A program made the translations under genes and the position numbers. The notes beneath the pieces were generated by a model. The model saw only the letters and a list, made by a program, of their open reading frames with translations, was not told the origin of the DNA and did no database searches. Below, piece after piece: positions 23,201 to 34,630 of a DNA stretch of 64,000 bases (position 1 is its first letter; each line of letters begins with the position of its first letter). This DNA is from Magnolia sinica (Eukaryota > Streptophyta > Magnoliopsida > Magnoliales > Magnoliaceae). Location of the stretch: positions 40,214,336-40,278,335 of the forward strand of contig NC_080575.1 of the NCBI RefSeq assembly GCF_029962835.1, read 5' to 3'.

Positions 23201-26200
23201 ATCTAATGGGCCTCATACATGGGTCTCGTATATACTTATCAAGGTGGGCCTCATTATATGGGCCGCACCAAAAATCATTTCAATAGTTGTAGGTATAACA
23301 TGTGTATTACTCCACTCATGGCCCACATATGATGATTAGCACTGTACAAACATATCCATCTAAATCGGCGCCAATCAAACATTGTCTTGCACTATCTCAA
23401 CACTATGGACGGTGTGGATACAAAATACGTACATCTAGGCGGGCCGCACAAGTGGACGGTATGGATGAAGGACACATAGCATGGTAGGCTTATACAGTGT
23501 AGGTGGGCCCAACACATGCAGCAAGCGGGCCCTACGCCATCAAGACGGGAAGACAGTGCAGATATAAAATACATACATTGGGGGAAAGTCCCACCATCCA
23601 GCGGGCTAAATGGTGTGGATATACAATACATTTATCATGGCGAAATCACACATTGAAATGGGCCTTATATACATCATATTGGGCCTCGACCCGTGGGCCC
23701 TAAATACATTTAATGGGCCACATCGCACGGGCCTCAACTACATAACAAGGTGGGCCTTAACAATGGGCCATAAATATGGTAAGTCGGCCACACCACATGG
23801 GCCACATGTATATCAAATGAGCCACACTCAAATATAAGTGGTGATAATGATTTCCACTACTAAAATTTCCAAGGCCCGCCATCACATTTATTTCCCATCC
23901 AATCAAATCATAAGATCTTAAGGATTTCAAAGGTAGCTGTTCGATCCTCACCGTGCACTATGGTCCACCTGATAAATAAATCTGTCTTATTTTCATCCCA
24001 AACCTAAAAATCATTTCCCAAAAAATGGTTGGACGGTTGGATGAAACACATGCATCATGGTGGCGCCGTCTCTAATGGAGGGTATGGTTTACAATACATA
24101 CATAAGTGGGTCCCATGTGGGGCTTACCATAATGTTTGTTTCTCATCTAACCCATTGATAAGGTCACTCAGATCTGGGGCCCACATTAATATTCATTTCC
24201 CACCCAACCAAGGCCCATTGTAATGTTTATTTTCATCCAACCTATGCATAAGGCCACTTGGACCTGGGTGGGACTGGGCCCACCGTGCTATTTATTTGCC
24301 ATCCAACTGTTTATAAGTTCACAGGGACCTTGGGGTAGGGCCCACTGAACCGTTTATTGCCCATACAACCTGTTGATAGGGTCTGGTCAGGGGCCCACCG
24401 CAACATGGTTTACTAATCCAGCCCACCCATTATGTGTGTCCCACTTAGCTGAGGGTTCAGACCGAGTTTCAGCTTAATCCAAATTTCAGGTAAGCCCCAC
24501 CAAGTGTTCTTATGTGTTTAGGCATGTCTTCACATGACTTTAGATAGCGTGGCCCACCTTAGTTCCGTATACATCTGAGTTTCGGGGCAGCCACCTGGTC
24601 CGAGGGGACTCACCCAATGCACGGCGTTGATTTTCGAACGCATAACGGTGGGACCCATAGCTGGGGCCATGAGGCCCAGCTCGACCTCCACGCGGCAGCG
24701 GCGGACACTGCTGCTGCTGCTTTTATATTTTTTATTTTTTGAAAATTTACTTTTTCGAGGAATTTCCTAGGTGGGACCCTCATCAGTGAAATCCAGCCCA
24801 CCCATTATGTGAGTCTCACTTGTCTGACCGTCCACACCAAGTTTCAACAACATCCAAAACTCGGGTAGGCCCCACCAAGTGATTTTATATGTTTTTGTAT
24901 GTCTTCACATGACTTTAGATGGTATGGCCCACCTGAGATCCATATAAGGCTTATATTTGGGGTGGACATCTGGTCTGTGGGGACCCATCCAATGCATGGA
25001 GTGGATGTTTGAAACGTATCACAGTGGGGCCCACGGCTAGAGCCGTGAGGCTGCCTCGTCCATCCGTGCGTCAGCCCAGGCGCTGCCTACGGTCGCCCTG
25101 CAGCAGCGTCAGTGCTGCTCCTCTCTTCTTTTTTTTTTTAAATCTGATTTTCTACAGATCTTCGTAGGTGGGGCCCACATTGGGCAGATCCACTCCATTC
25201 ATTGGATTTCACGGTCTAAAACCAACCAAAAGAGTCCGATATACAGCCTATTTTTGGAGAATAAAAGAATCTAGGTGGGTTTCAAGGGTGATACCGCTAT
25301 TTCCTATGGTATGGCCCACCGAAGAGTCGGATTACCCTCAAAGTTTGGCTCAACGCCTAAAATGAACTGGAGAATGGAATGGACGACTTGGATTGATTAC
25401 ATACATTAGGGTGGGGCCTGCATGAGTGGCCCACCACTTCTTCTTCCTTTTTTGCAAGTACACACCCATGTTATAATAGGCACTTCACTTTAGCCTTACT
25501 CGTCCAGCGTCCCACGTCCAGCGTCCGGCATGGAATAACATAGTGGTGGGTCCCACGCCGATGTGGCCACATTTCATCAAGGTGGGTCCTCACATGAATG
25601 AGGCCCACCTGATTTAAATCAAACCGATACTTGTGTGTTTCCACTACCATAAGGTAGGGTCCACATGACTTGGACTGTTTGGATAAAGGATAATACATAC
25701 CTCAAGGTGGGGTTCATCCAAATGGGCCATACATCACAAAAAAAAATGAGAAAGAGAGAGAGAGAAGCACCCACCTTAGATCTTGGACTCCTTCCACCAA
25801 TGTGATCTAGAGCTCCAAAGGAACAAAATTCAATGGTTGAGATTGATTTTAGAGGGTTGGATTTAGGGGTGGAGAGCTTACAAAAGGGTTGAAAATGGAG
25901 AGCTCTAATGGACATTGGGAGCTCTCTCTCTTGCTAGGAAATAAGAAAGAAAGAGGGAGGGAGAGAGATAAGAGAGAGAGAGAGAGAGTAATAAATGCAT
26001 GTCATAATGAATGTAAGGGAGGGGGTTAGGGGTCTAGACTAGCTATAGGTGGCTAGGGGTCTAGACTAGCCAAGGTGGGTAGGAAATTATGAGGATGATG
26101 ATGTCATGCATGTATAGGGTGGCGTGTCATGCCATAGGTGGGTCCCACAAATGCGATTAAGGTTCAAATAAAGCACGGCCTACATCTTTTGATGTACATC

Positions 26201-26406
26201 TCGGATTGTCATACGAGACGCGGCGTTGGAACCGCAGCGACGATGCGGTCGCAATGACATAGGTCTTAGGTCAAGCCGACTCAAAATTACAGGATGACAC
26301 TCAAAGTTGCATGCAAATGCTATCTACGCATCGCAGGTCACCGGAATTCGACCGGGAGGACCGCAGGAGCCTATGGAATGGTACATGCTAGGATACGAGT
26401 CTCACA
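20250..26406 (-). mobile_element. 3' LTR (element orientation) of the nested Gypsy element
   Basis: 6157 bp. It contains conserved blocks of the local LTR family in reverse: the end block (ATCGGATTCACAGG near 20270), the ATGCGTATGGGCATGTATC block near 21988, and long stretches of interspersed GGGCCT/CATATAC units between about 22080 and 23830. Segments at 23950-24500 resemble the foldback MITE family. GCTGCTGCT runs lie near 24710. CT/GA-rich sequence lies near 25745-25990. No gene; open frames repeat in the sister copy only because the LTRs are duplicates. Confidence 0.88.
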
Positions 26407-26420
26407 GCTCTCCCCTCCTA
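26407..26420 (-). other. Polypurine tract of the nested Gypsy element
   Basis: On the minus strand it reads TAGGAGGGGAGAGC immediately before the LTR. The conserved stretch GACGAAATTTTTATT lies just inside it. Confidence 0.8.
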
Positions 26421-26801
26421 ATAAAAATTTCGTCCTCAAAATTTAAAACACAATACGACCAATGCAAAGCTCACAAAGGGAGGGAAAATCTTATTAGAAC
26501 ACAACATACCAACATAATCAAATGCCTAGGAGATGGAGACAACGCCCACAAATCTCAGCCTCTTGCTCTCTAGACGCCTCATCAGCACTATGATGATCCA
26601 ACTGAACCTCGAATCTTGAATCAGAAACGATTGAAACTGGAATACAATACATCCTCATAATCTCAACGAAAGGGAGCTATATCAGAAAATCTCTAAGTTA
26701 TTCGAACTCGGGGATCTAATTTTCTAAGTTCTCAACAATCATATAGTGAAAGGTAGTTATTAGTAAATATGTGATGTTATCTTTAAGTATTCCCAAGTTA
26801 T

Positions 26802-26813
26802 GCTCTGATACCA
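26802..26813 (-). other. Primer-binding site of the nested Gypsy element
   Basis: On the minus strand it reads TGGTATCAGAGC, a perfect initiator-Met tRNA primer site, five bases from the LTR end. This fixes the element orientation. Confidence 0.9.
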
Positions 26814-26818
26814 ACTTC

Positions 26819-26955
26819 TGTCACGCCCCAAACCTGGAGATCGGATTCACAGGAATCACGATCGCCGAGTCCGGTGCCGACAGCCTCCGTAGTACCCCAT
26901 TCTCGGCTCCTAACGTTCATACGTCAGATTCCGATCCTAGGATCCCACAAGGAGG

Positions 26956-27005
<50 letters not shown>

Positions 27006-30000
27006 TTAACTCGTAATAAGCATAACCACAAGATTACCCAATTCACAAAGGCAACATCATCATCACATATCCATTAATATAATCATTTGAATACAATACT
27101 GAAAGGAAAATACATAAATAAAAAAAATCAAGCTCCAGAGGACTGCTACACGCTCCAAGCTCAACACTGCTGTAACCTATCATCATCTGCACGCATCTAT
27201 CATGCATAAGCTTATAGAAAGCTTGGAGGGTGGTGTAAGTGTGTGCACAAGGTAAGTGCCAAGTATTCAATACAATGCCATTATCATACAAAATGGAAAT
27301 ACTGGTAATCTATAAATCGTACAATATTGGAATAAGCAAAGATACTAGCAAGATCATGAATTATCTGAATAAGGAGAAATACTGACAAGAGCAGGAATTA
27401 TCAGAGTAAACAGAAATACTCATAAGATTATAGATCATACGATAACAGAGTAAGCGGAAATACGAACAAGTCCATGAGCCAATTAATATCAGAATACGCA
27501 GTATATAACAGCTATGCAAACGAGGAGTCATAAAGAGCCAAATATCAAATGCCGAGAATGCAATGGGGTATATAATTCCTTATGTGTTCACAAATACGTC
27601 AGCCATATCTAGACCATATAAATGCAGAAGCACAGTAACCCAAGATGTCGTATGCCGCGGATGTAATGCAATATGCGGTGCGAATGGAACGAACATGCTG
27701 GAGTGTGAAGTCGGGATGGTAGTATGTAGTATCGCAGGCTATGGGGTCCATCACAAGGGACTTCTATCCAAACCAGTCTCATACCTAAATTTAGATAGTC
27801 AGACTCAATGTGGTAAACTCCTGATCTCAGGTTAGTCCCACGCCCTAACTGAAATCCTGGCCATTGCGAAGACACACGTAACAACTAGTTGCGTACCACC
27901 AACCCGAGTAGATAGTGAATGAATGAATGCATGAATGAGTATGCAACTCCTGCTCACTAAATCCACATATTAGTACAGTTCATCTCTGGGATCATCACCG
28001 GGGTTTAGTACACTCCAAATGGCACTGCCGCTCTCCTAGCCGCACAGTCCAAGTGAGCGTAAGAAACCTCACTATCCGCCTGACCAATAGTCTGTCAATA
28101 CCTATCCGGCACGTCGATAGCGGACCCATTCACGAGCTAGTCAAACTCAACCTAATATTGCCCCCTACCCTCGGGCAGGTAAGGCCACACCCCCTCCCAA
28201 CCGACCACGACACAGTGGGAGACGCGGCTCCTGGTATTCGGCACTCGGGCGCTCATGCATCCACTCGGTCTCGACGTTGGGACGTCTCCTGGCCACGGAG
28301 GTTTAGGGATTTTCACCCAGGGACATCTATGGCGCCCGTATGCTAGAACCAAACATTTTCGGTGTCCCATTTGGCCATCTATGATATGCCTGTGGAGGCT
28401 ACGACCCTGATGTCGCTAGGGCGTACAGTAATCATAATGCGAGATGCATGAGTCATACAATCCAGTCATGCATCAATCCTGCGCACACCGCGTGCTTATG
28501 GGAGATAACCTCCGCCTATCAGGGAGTCTTATAACATGCTCAATGACATATGCAATGATCAACCACATCTCATAACAAACATGCAGATGATGCGTATGGG
28601 CATGTATCATGATGCTATGGTGTCACATACTCATAATCGGTATCAATAACCGGTATCGACCATCAATCACAACAATGTGGACATTTAACCAACATTGTCT
28701 CCCAAGGTATGGCCCACATAAAACCAAACATATAATGGGCCCACAGCCTTACATAAAGGCCTAATATACAACACAATGAGCATTACTCAAGGGTCACATA
28801 TACGTAATAAGTGGGCCCTGCTCATGGGCCTCAAATACATGACATATGGACCCTGCACATGAGTCTCGAATACATCAAATAGGTCATGCATCATGGGCCT
28901 AATACACATCTCAATGGGCCTTATTACATAGACCTCCTATTCATATTAGGCCTTAAACACGGGCTGCATATACATCAAATAGGTCTCGACAAACGAAATC
29001 GGCCTTAATAATCGGATTTGACACTCGGAACCGGCCTCGATACTTGGCCTTGGCAATCAGAATCGGCCTCAATAAATCGGCCTATACAATAAGTATCGAT
29101 GAGAATGGGTCTAACTAGGCTTAAGGAAAGGTCACCATGTGGGCGTTTAACCATCATTACCCAAAAATGTGGACATTCAACCAACACTGCTCCCAAGCAG
29201 TGGTCCGCATAGAGTTAATCATAAGGTGGGCCCAAATATCCAATAAGTGGCCTTAATTAGTCATCACAGGTGAGCCTTACACATGAAGCACTTGGGCCTA
29301 CACATCATGGCGGTTGATACATTGGGTCGTACCAATGGGCCTCATATACAACAAGTGGGCCGCATCAATGAGTCGTACAATGCACAATAGGTAGGCCCTG
29401 CACATGCAGCAGATAGGCCCCACTAGATGGTTAGTGAGGACATAAAATGCATACATCTAGTGGGTCACACATCCCACAGACGGTGTGAATAAAACATACA
29501 TTGAGGCTAGTCCTCTATGACCTGGATGGTTAGGGTGGAACATATGAGGTGGGCTCTGATCAAAATGAATATGGGCCTAGACAGACTATATGCTATAGGT
29601 ACGGGCCTACTAATGGGCCCTAGGGAGAGAGTGACAATGCAAACATTAAACCAACATCATCCTTACAATGTGGACATCAAACCATCATTGCTCCCAAGGT
29701 ATAGTCCACTATAAAATCAATATAAATACCATGGTGGAATCACACTACAATGGGCCTTATTACATCATATTGGGCCTCGACCCATGGGCCCTAAATACAT
29801 CTAATAGGCCTCATCATGGGTCTCGTATATACTTATCAAGGTGGGCCTCATTATATGGGCCGCACCAAAAATCATTTCAATAGTTGTAGGTATAACATGT
29901 GTATTACTCCACTCATGGCCCACATATGATGATCAGCACTGTCCAAACATATCCATCTAAATCGGTGTCAATCAAACATTGTCTTGCACTATCTCAACAC

Positions 30001-33000
30001 TATGGACGGTGTGGATACAAAATATGTACATCTAGGCGGGCCGCACAAGTGGACGGTATGGATGAAGGACACATATCATGGTGGGCCTATACAATGTAGG
30101 TGGGCCCAACACATGCAGCAAGCGGGCCCTACGACATCAAGACGGGCAGACAGTGCGGATATAAAATACATACATCGGGGGAAAGTCCCACTATCCAGCG
30201 GGCTAAATGGTGTGGATATACAATACATTTATCATGGCGAAATCACACATTGAAATGGGCCTTATATACATCATATTGGGCCTCGACCCGTGGGCCTTAA
30301 ATACATCTAATGGGCCACATCACACGGGCCTCAACTACATAACAAGGTGGGCCTTAACAACGGGCCATAAATATGGTAAGTCGGCCACACCACATGGGCC
30401 ACATGTATATCAAATGAGCCACACTCAAATATAAGTGGTGATAATGATTTTCACTACTAAAATTTCCAAGGCCCGCCATAACATTTATTTCCCATCCAAT
30501 CAAATCATAAGAACTCAAGGATTTCAAAGGTAACCGTTCGATCCTCACCGTGCACTATGGTCCACCTGATAAATAAATCTGTCTTATTTTCATCCCAAAC
30601 CTAAAAATCATTTCCCAAAAAATGGTTGGACGGTTGGATGAAACACATGCATCATGGTGGCGCTGTCTCTAATGGAGGGTATGGTTTACAATACATACAT
30701 AAGTGGGTCCCATGTGGGGCTTACCATAATGTTTGTTTCTCATCTAACCCATTGATAAGGTCACTCAGATCTGGGGCCCACATTAATAATCATTTCCGAC
30801 CCAACCAAGGCCCACTGTAATGTTTATTTTCATCCAACCTGTGCATAAGGCCACTTGGACCTGGGTGGGACTGGGCCCACCGTGCTATGTATTTGCCATT
30901 CAACTGTTTATAAGTTCACAGGGACCTTGGGGTAGGGCCCACTGAACCATTTATTGCCCATACAACCTGTTGATAGGGTCTGGTCAGGGGCCCACCGCAA
31001 CATGGTTTACTAATCCAGCCCACCCATTATGTGTGTCCCACTTAGCTGAGGGTTCAGATCGAGTTTCAGCCTAATCCAAATTTCAGGTAAGCCCCACCAA
31101 GTGTTCTTATGTGTTTAGGCATGTCTTCACATGACTTTAGATAGTGTGGCCCACCTTAGTTCCGTATACATCTAAGTTTTGGGGCAGCCACCTGGTCCGA
31201 GGGGACTCACCCAATGCACGGCGTTGATTTTCAAACGCATAACGGTGGGACCCACAGCTGGGGCCGTGAGGCCCAGCTCGACCTCCATGCAGCAGCGGCG
31301 GACGCTGCTGCTGCTGCTTTTATATTTTTTATTTTTTGAAAATTTACTTTTTCGAGGAATTTCCTAGGTGGGACCCTCATCAGTGAAATCCAGTCCACCC
31401 ATTATGTGAGTCTCACTTGTCTGACTGTCCACACCAAGTTTCAACAACATCCAAAACTCGGGTAGGCCCCACCAAGTGATTTTATATGTTTTTGTATGTC
31501 TTCACATGACTTTAGATGGTGTGGCCCACCTGAGATCCATATAAGGCTTATATTTGGGGTGGACATCTGGTCTGTGGGGACCCATCCAATGCATGGAGTG
31601 GATGTTCGAAACGTATCACAGTGGGGCCCACGGCTGGAGCCGTGAGGCTACCTCGTCCGTCTGTGTGTCAGCCCAGGCGCTGCCTGCGGTCGCCCTGCAG
31701 CAGCGTCAGTGCTGCTCCTCTCTTCTTTTTTTTAAAAATCTGATTTTCTACGGATCTTCGTAGTTGAGGCCCGCATTGGGCAGATCCACCCCATTCATTG
31801 GATTTCACGGTCTAAGACCGACCAAAAGAGTCCAATATACAGCCTGTTTTTGAAGAATAAAAGAATCTAGGTGGGTTTCAAGGGTGATACCGCTATTTCC
31901 TATGGTATGGCCCACCCAAGAGTCGGATTACCCTCAAAGTTTGGCTCAACGCCTAAAATGAACTGGAGAATGGAATGGATGGCCTGGATTGATTACATAC
32001 ATCAGGGTGGGGCCTGCATGAGTGGCCCACCACTTCTTCTTCCTTTTTTGCAAGTACACACCCATGTCATAATAGGCACTTCACTTTAGCCTTACCCGTC
32101 CAGCGTCCCACGTCCAGCGTCCGGCATGGAATAACATAGTGGTGGGTCCCATGCCGATGTGGCCACATTTCATCAAGGTGGGTCCTCACATGAATGAGGC
32201 CCACCTGATTTAAATCAAACCGATACTTGTGTGTTTCCACTACCATAAGGTAGGGTCCACATGACTTGGACTGTTTGGATAAAGGATAATACATACCTCA
32301 AGGTGGGGTTCATCCAAGTGGGCCATACATCACAAAAAAAAATGAGAAAGAGAGAGAGAGAAGCACCCACCTTAGATCTTAGACTCCTTCCACCAATGTG
32401 ATCTAGAGCTCCAAAGGAACAAAATTCAATGGTTGAGATTGATTTTAGAGGGTTGGATTTAGGGGTGGAGAGCTTACAAAAGGGTTGGAAATGGAGAGCT
32501 CTAATGGACGTTGGGAGCTCTCTCTCTTGCTAGGAAATAAGAAAGAAAGAGGGAGGAAGAGAGATAAGAGAGAGAGAGAGAGTAATAAATGCATGTCATA
32601 ATGAATGTAAGGGAGGGGGTTAGGGGTCTAGACTAGCTATAGGTGGCTAGGGGTCTAGACTAGCCATAGGTGGGTAGGAAATTATGAGGATGATGATGTC
32701 ATGCATGTATAGGGTGGCATGCCATGCCATAGGTGGGTCCCACAAATGTGATTAAGGTTCAAATAAAGCACGGCCTACATCTTTTGATGTACATCTCGGA
32801 TTGTCATACGAGACGCGGCGTTGGAACCGCAGCGACGATGCGGTCGCAATGACATAGGTCTTAGGTCAAACCGACTCGAAATTATAGGATGACACTCAAA
32901 GTTGCATGCAAATGCTATCTACGCATCGCAGGTCGCCGGAATTCGACTGGGAGGACCGCAGGAGCCTATGGAATGGTACATGCTAGGATACGAGTCTCAC

Positions 33001-33001
33001 A
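26819..33001 (-). mobile_element. 5' LTR (element orientation) of the nested Gypsy element
   Basis: 6183 bp and near-identical to 20250-26406. Part of the length difference is a longer TA run at 26958-27002. It carries the same conserved LTR blocks and no genes. Long LTRs are typical of Tekay/Del, but more than 6 kb is at the upper extreme. Confidence 0.88.
26958..27002. repeat. TA microsatellite
   Basis: An uninterrupted TA run of about 45 bases. The sister LTR has a T run and short TA stretch at the same place, so this tract expanded after insertion. Confidence 0.9.
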
Positions 33002-33205
33002 GGCTCACATGGATGGACGATCTAAATAATGATGAAATAGCAAATGCATCCAATATGTTGAGAATGAATTGCACTCAACCATTCCTAAACCACAAATCAT
33101 TTTCAAATTGCAAATGCAAATGCATACAAGATAGGTTTTGTCATGTGTGCATGTATGTGCCCGCTCCCTTTTCAACATGAACTAATTTCTTGCTATTATT
33201 AACAG

Positions 33206-33299
33206 GGAGCTCATAAGCCCTACCATGTACTTTGGGCTAATGGGTGATGGACAACCCCTTGGCTGGTACGACGACATGTGGGCAGGGTGATGTTCTAAG
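33206..33299 (+). pseudogene. Captured exon of UDP-arabinopyranose mutase (RGP family)
   Basis: An acceptor (ATTAACAG) precedes and GTAACT follows. The frame encodes [20 protein letters not shown], then YDDMWAG, a stop, and CSK. Plant reversibly glycosylated polypeptides (UAMs, about 360 residues, cytosol/Golgi face, interconverting UDP-arabinopyranose and -furanose for cell-wall synthesis) read [20 protein letters not shown] followed by DMWAGWC. The TGA at 33288-33290 replaces the Trp codon TGG, and Arg before YDD is now Trp. The sequence 33425-33490 may be a badly degraded following exon. It is non-functional as an enzyme. Confidence 0.82.
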
Positions 33300-34084
33300 G
33301 TAACTTATCTAAGTTTCTCTATTTCCCCATCATTTTTTCCTGTAGCGACTTGTTTCCTAAGATGAATTTGTTTTTCCCTCTAAAGCAACAAATTTGGGTG
33401 TAAATGACAAACCAAAACTTACAGGGTTCAACATGAAAGTGGTCAAAACGTCTACTGGTCATGTAAGAAGCCTCGCTTCTAATGTTGACATCAACACATG
33501 GCCTGATTGGTAGTTCTTTTTCATGCTTCTGAGTATATGGTTCTTCTTCTTATGTTTTTTTCTTTTTGCTAGTGCATACCCTCATTTTTGTTTTCTTCCA
33601 AATTCCTGCCGCAAAGAAATAACTACTCGTTTTATGATGGAGAAGGGAAAAAATAGAGAAAAAATCTGATCATTTCATATTAGTATGTGCATCTCTACTA
33701 TTAGTGTTGGTCCGGTCCTTTTCTTGTATGTGGGGGTGATGATGGCATGTGTTGTTTTCTTCTTTATATAGACAAATAGTTCTTGGCAGCCAACTTTTGG
33801 AGTGTGCTATACTACTCAGATCGACTAATGTGCAGGGCCCCATAATTTCTCTCCTGTGTTATTTTATTTACACCCCATCAATGTATTACTTTTTATATAG
33901 TCAAGCCAAAGTCTTTTGATCTGTTTATTCTACGGGAAGATGCTTCCAACAGAATTTCTTGTATAGACCCGACACCCCATAAGGATCTGTCATAAATTTT
34001 TTTAACCATTAGTCTTTGTTTATCAATATATCTAGTCTTATGGGGTGTCTGTTTAAGTTTTCTTTATGTCTACGTTGCTGACAG
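33300..34084. other. Intron-like spacer between captured fragments
   Basis: T-rich sequence. The segment 33423-33490 has scattered resemblance to the next RGP exon (GTCAAAAC at 33445), but no frame holds. Otherwise nothing is recognisable. Confidence 0.3.
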
Positions 34085-34268
34085 GGTTCATGAATTGTCT
34101 TGTTTGTGGAAAATTGGAAACATCAATAGTTTCTTTGTTGATGAGAGAGGCACAATGAAGTCAGTTGTCCAATACTTCCAAGAGACCTATGGATTTGTTA
34201 TCCAACATACCACATGGCCATGTCTGTAAGTTGGAAATCAGAATTGACCAAACTATCTGCCTATGGAG
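34085..34268 (+). pseudogene. Captured ARGONAUTE (AGO1/AGO10 clade) PAZ-domain exon
   Basis: The exon is flanked by TTGCTGACAG and GTCAGC. The frame from about 34137 encodes [20 protein letters not shown], then VIQHTTWPC, a stop, VGNQ, N, a stop and PNYLPME. AGO1/AGO10 proteins have, after the PAZ domain, [32 protein letters not shown] and RPNYLPMEVC. The two stops are simple C-to-T changes (CAA to TAA, CGA to TGA). The part before VDERG is more diverged. AGO proteins bind small RNAs and slice or silence targets. Only about 60 of roughly 1000 residues are present, without the PIWI domain, so it is a pseudo-fragment. Confidence 0.85.
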
Positions 34269-34544
34269 GTCAGCATTTCATAGACTTTTCCCTTGTTTGC
34301 AACCTTGAATGCTGAAAACTGCACCATTTGACATGAACTTATTACTTGATGGCACTGAATCATTCTCGTTGATAATGTGTGGAACTAAATGATATTTTGG
34401 GCTCACCATCTCCTCATATTACAATCATTCTATTAACAACTTTTTTTTAGGCCTCTTTATCATTTTGTCACTTATTCATTGCTCACATGCCCATGTTTTT
34501 GTGTTGAGTCATTTATTTCATTTCTGTCAAATTGATTATTTCAG

Positions 34545-34630
34545 GATTTACCTGGGAGACCTCTCTATAAAATTGTTGGTTGCCTCTCTATGAATCCGAA
34601 GTCAGCATTGTTTTACCTATCTGAATTTTG
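34545..34630 (+). pseudogene. Unidentified captured exon
   Basis: An acceptor TTATTTCAG and a donor GTAAGG bracket an open 86-bp stretch encoding LPGRPLYKIVGCLSMNPKSA then LFYLSEF. It looks like a real exon (open, bracketed by splice sites, ordinary amino-acid composition), but I do not recognise the family. A shorter similar start (ACTTATCCGGTAAGCCTG) follows an acceptor near 34984. Confidence 0.45.

Larger units (their letters stand above)
26407..26818 (-). other. 412-bp interior of the nested Gypsy element
   Basis: This is everything between the two LTRs. It holds the polypurine tract at one end, the primer site at the other, and no gag or pol similarity that I can see on either strand. 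The open frame 26307-26573 straddles the LTR border and is not a gene. Confidence 0.8.
20250..33001 (-). mobile_element. Gypsy element with two 6.2-kb LTRs and a 412-bp interior
   Basis: On the minus strand the element starts TGTGAGACTCG at 33001 and ends GGGGCGTGACA at 20250. A perfect 5-bp duplication GGCTC flanks it (20245-20249 and 33002-33006). The LTRs are direct repeats and by eye differ by about one or two bases per 60, so insertion is fairly recent. The interior holds only a primer site, a polypurine tract and about 370 bp of non-coding DNA. LTR segments are shared in order with the Tekay-like elements here. It is a non-autonomous derivative that would depend on a relative for Gag and Pol. 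Confidence 0.9.

Noticed and set aside
20250..33001. A simple 6.2-kb segmental tandem duplication
   Set aside because: The copies have TG...CA ends, a primer site and polypurine tract between them and a perfect 5-bp target duplication, so they are LTRs of one element.
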